Source: Sulfolobaceae archaeon (GTDB lineage Archaea; Thermoproteota; Thermoprotei_A; Sulfolobales; Sulfolobaceae). From it: a stretch of DNA of 58,559 nucleotides. Below the pieces are notes generated by a model. It was given only the letters and a program-made list of their open reading frames with translations. It had not been told where the DNA came from and did not search any database. The first letter of the stretch is position 1, and each line of letters starts with the position of its first letter. A program made the position numbers and the translations under genes. Location of the stretch: the NCBI GenBank assembly GCA_026627305.1, contig JAPNVD010000025.1:1-58559 (forward strand), read 5' to 3'. Positions 56,838 through 58,559 of the stretch are shown piece after piece.

Positions 56838-57175
56838 AACCTCAGAACTTGATTTACCTAATTGTTTCCATAATCTTAGCCTACATACTCCAGATCTTCA
56901 TCCCTTATCCATTTACAGGTATAGCTGTGGGATTGCCTTTAGGATTTCTAAGTAAAAGGGCTTCAGCTATCTCAGGGTTTCTGATTGGGTTCCTGTCTTC
57001 ATTATCCCTGTACTTAATATATCCATTAAACGATGTAAACAAGTTAGCTACTATAATGGGCGAACTCATAGGCGTTAACATCCCAACAATTGTAATACTG
57101 ATTTATCCTTTCATATATGGCTTAATATCACTAATTAGTGCTATATTCTTCAGTTACATTCTCGTTTCCAAATAA
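56834..57175 (+). CDS. Small membrane protein co-transcribed with the penicillin-acylase-like enzyme
   Basis: 113 residues with three to four helices (LIYLIVSIILAYILQIFIPY, AISGFLIGFLSSLSLYLIY, NIPTIVILIYPFIYGLISLI). The ATG overlaps the acylase stop (ATGA-type 4-nt overlap), so translation is coupled. No motif is recognised; it may anchor the acylase or form part of an exporter. Confidence 0.6.
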   Translation: MKPQNLIYLIVSIILAYILQIFIPYPFTGIAVGLPLGFLSKRASAISGFLIGFLSSLSLYLIYPLNDVNKLATIMGELIGVNIPTIVILIYPFIYGLISLISAIFFSYILVSK

Positions 57176-57381
57176 ATATTTTTTAGAATTTCCCTGAATT
57201 ATCATATCATATTTTTAGCGTACAATTCTAATCATCGTTAAAATCGTACAAAGAGATGACTAGCAAATACGGTAATTATATTTCTTCATAAAATTTTCCC
57301 GTAAAGAATAAATAATTTTAAATGCTCCATATCGTCCCTATTGTGGATCGATATAAAATTAAGCTCTCTAAGTAGTTTTTT

Positions 57382-57633
57382 ATGGAAGAGTTAAAAGGAA
57401 ATGCGTTGAGACTAATAGAAGAAGCTGAGAAACTCCTGAAACAGGGTAAAAGTGAGGATGCTAAGAGGACAGCAAGAGATGCATTAAGGCTTTACCTCCT
57501 TTATCTCATGTCTAAGACCAATTCTAATGCCTCTTCTATTAACTTTCCAATGATACCTCCAGATATAGAAATTAATGACGAGAAGGATATTGAACTCATT
57601 GAAAGGATAATAAAATCCTTTGAGAAACATTAA
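57382..57633 (+). CDS. Small helical protein of unknown function
   Basis: 83 residues, mainly helical: KGNALRLIEEAEKLLKQGKS and EDAKRTARDALRLYLLYLMS make a helical hairpin (HEPN- or TPR-like spacing), then an extended NFPMIPPDIEIN and a final helix IELIERIIKSFEKH. The ATG at 57382 follows AT-rich DNA with TATA-like sequence. No family assigned. Confidence 0.5.
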   Translation: MEELKGNALRLIEEAEKLLKQGKSEDAKRTARDALRLYLLYLMSKTNSNASSINFPMIPPDIEINDEKDIELIERIIKSFEKH

Positions 57634-57705
57634 GCGTAACAAATGCCCACTCAAAAAGGGTCTCCTCTGATAAAATTTATTAGTGGAATTATGTAAAAGA
57701 GAATT

Positions 57706-58206
57706 ATGCCATCGGGAAAATCATTAATTATTATAGGAATAGTTCTAATAGTCATAGCTATAGCGCTTTTTGTAGCTGGCACGATTAATGCCTCCTCGAT
57801 TTTCAAGAGCATAGCTCCACAAATTACAAGCTTGCCCCGTCCTTCGATAACAGTACAGCCTAATAAGGCATTGCAGTTAATGAATATCAGTCCTACACAC
57901 ATCAATATAGTAATTTACAACTCCACTCATGGCAAATTATTGGTATTATACACCTCGAATAGCGTAAATCAAACAGCTATACAAGAGACCTCTCATGGCT
58001 TATACATAGCTATTGTTATGCCCTCTACTGCTGCCTACATACTAAATAACTCCACACAACCCGTTTTAGTATCTTACGCAGTTATACCATTTACATCCTC
58101 GCTTCTTACAACTGCTGTTATGGAAATATTGGCAATAATCGTTGGAATTATAGGTGTAATATTGTTGATAGTGGGTCTGGTATTCTACTTCATACGAAGG
58201 AGATAA
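57706..58206 (+). CDS. Membrane protein with two helices flanking an outside domain
   Basis: 166 residues. Helix 1 (SLIIIGIVLIVIAIALFVAG, about 4-24) and helix 2 (about 135-162, VMEILAIIVGIIGVILLIVG) flank a beta-rich region with several N-x-S/T sequons (NASSIF, YNSTHG, NNSTQP). The end FIRRR is basic, so the middle is probably extracellular and glycosylated. No functional motif. ATG 57706 begins MPSGKS; a TATA-like TAAAATTTATTA lies about 30 nt before it. Confidence 0.6.
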   Translation: MPSGKSLIIIGIVLIVIAIALFVAGTINASSIFKSIAPQITSLPRPSITVQPNKALQLMNISPTHINIVIYNSTHGKLLVLYTSNSVNQTAIQETSHGLYIAIVMPSTAAYILNNSTQPVLVSYAVIPFTSSLLTTAVMEILAIIVGIIGVILLIVGLVFYFIRRR

Positions 58207-58254
58207 AAGTAGCTGATTATAAAGAAAACCTCGCCCTCTATGGTAGACCCAAAA

Positions 58255-58559
58255 TCACCTCCTTGAAAATAAATCTATATTATTAATAAGCGGTTCTATT
58301 GATTTAAATAGAAAATCTTTTAGATAGAATAAATCATCAGAAAACAAGAGTATTAGGAGTATCCTGAACTGCTCCCTCCTCACCTCCCCCTTGAACACGG
58401 TGTACAGGGAGTAGAAGGCCACGGCCAGCACGAAGATCAACGTGCGGAAGACGAACTTGGTGGAACTGGTGAATGGGAGAAAAGCCTTGATGTTCCGGTA
58501 AGAGGTCTCTATGGGACCCCTCACCTTGTTGTACAACTTCAACACCTCCCCCTTCGGTA
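58255..58559 (-). CDS. IS4-superfamily DDE transposase, C-terminal part (runs off window)
   Basis: Leftward frame open to the window edge (start off-window). YNKVRGPIETSYRNIK matches the IS4-type Y-R-E-K signature (Tyr, Arg, Glu with x3 and x6 spacing to Lys), with Glu as the third catalytic acid. FVFRTLIFVLAVAFYSLYTV follows, as in archaeal ISH3/IS4-like transposases. The protein ends at 58255, so the element's end should lie between about 58207 and 58250, where no terminal repeat could be confirmed by eye. The exact element is not named. Confidence 0.75.
   Translation of the reverse strand, partial: PKGEVLKLYNKVRGPIETSYRNIKAFLPFTSSTKFVFRTLIFVLAVAFYSLYTVFKGEVRREQFRILLILLFSDDLFYLKDFLFKSIEPLINNIDLFSRR

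Overview
The window looks like chromosomal DNA of a Sulfolobales archaeon, most likely Saccharolobus/Sulfolobus (S. solfataricus or S. islandicus type). The reasons are the AT-rich composition, leaderless genes whose start codons (often GTG or TTG) lie about 25 nt after a TATA-like box, the IS607, TnpB and IS4-superfamily transposon debris, and the gene content: a very long malate synthase, a DUF3211 protein, a dehydrogenase-first HAD/enoyl-CoA hydratase fusion and a TetR-controlled fatty-acid cluster. I found no rRNA, tRNA or CRISPR array.

Layout. 1-5000 is an insertion-element-scarred edge: a partial IS607 resolvase, a divergent HxlR regulator/heavy-metal P-type ATPase pair with a palindrome between them, a decayed tnpB flanked by two similar right ends, and a 5'-truncated MMPL exporter. 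5000-14200 holds a zinc alcohol/polyol dehydrogenase with an organic-anion MFS transporter, two tiny genes, pyroglutamyl peptidase, an FMN reductase, a CMD protein, a frameshifted D-threonine-aldolase/D-serine-dehydratase-like gene, an amidohydrolase and two methyltransferases; there are gene relics in the gaps. 14300-16600 has a secreted, probably glycosylated membrane-anchored protein and a PolB-exonuclease-like protein without visible catalytic acids.

16590-24400 is a coherent glycolate/glyoxylate module: GlcF and GlcD leftward, GlcE, malate synthase and a lactate/glycolate permease rightward. Uptake of glycolate or lactate, oxidation to glyoxylate and condensation with acetyl-CoA to malate would follow. 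24400-36250 is mixed housekeeping: PanB, a compact COQ7-like diiron protein, a MinD-like ATPase, an M61 PDZ aminopeptidase behind a DUF3211 protein, an MFS transporter, a radical SAM protein, DUF488, a YedY-like Tat molybdoenzyme with its membrane partner, an alpha-L-rhamnosidase (GH78) and a YbaK-type deacylase.

36250-57200 is a fatty-acid/acyl-CoA degradation cluster: two acyl-CoA synthetases, an acyl-CoA dehydrogenase, a 3-hydroxyacyl-CoA dehydrogenase/enoyl-CoA hydratase fusion, three thiolase-family proteins (two with a DUF35 partner), an SCP2 protein, an SDR, an HSL-type esterase, an alcohol dehydrogenase, an MBL hydrolase, a TetR (FadR-like) regulator and a penicillin-acylase-type amidase. 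One thiolase has Ser in place of the catalytic Cys and overlaps a DUF35 gene, which points to a carbon-carbon lyase rather than a thiolase. A similar 15-bp motif lies before tetR and before the acyl-CoA dehydrogenase, and is a candidate operator. The window ends inside a DDE transposase gene.
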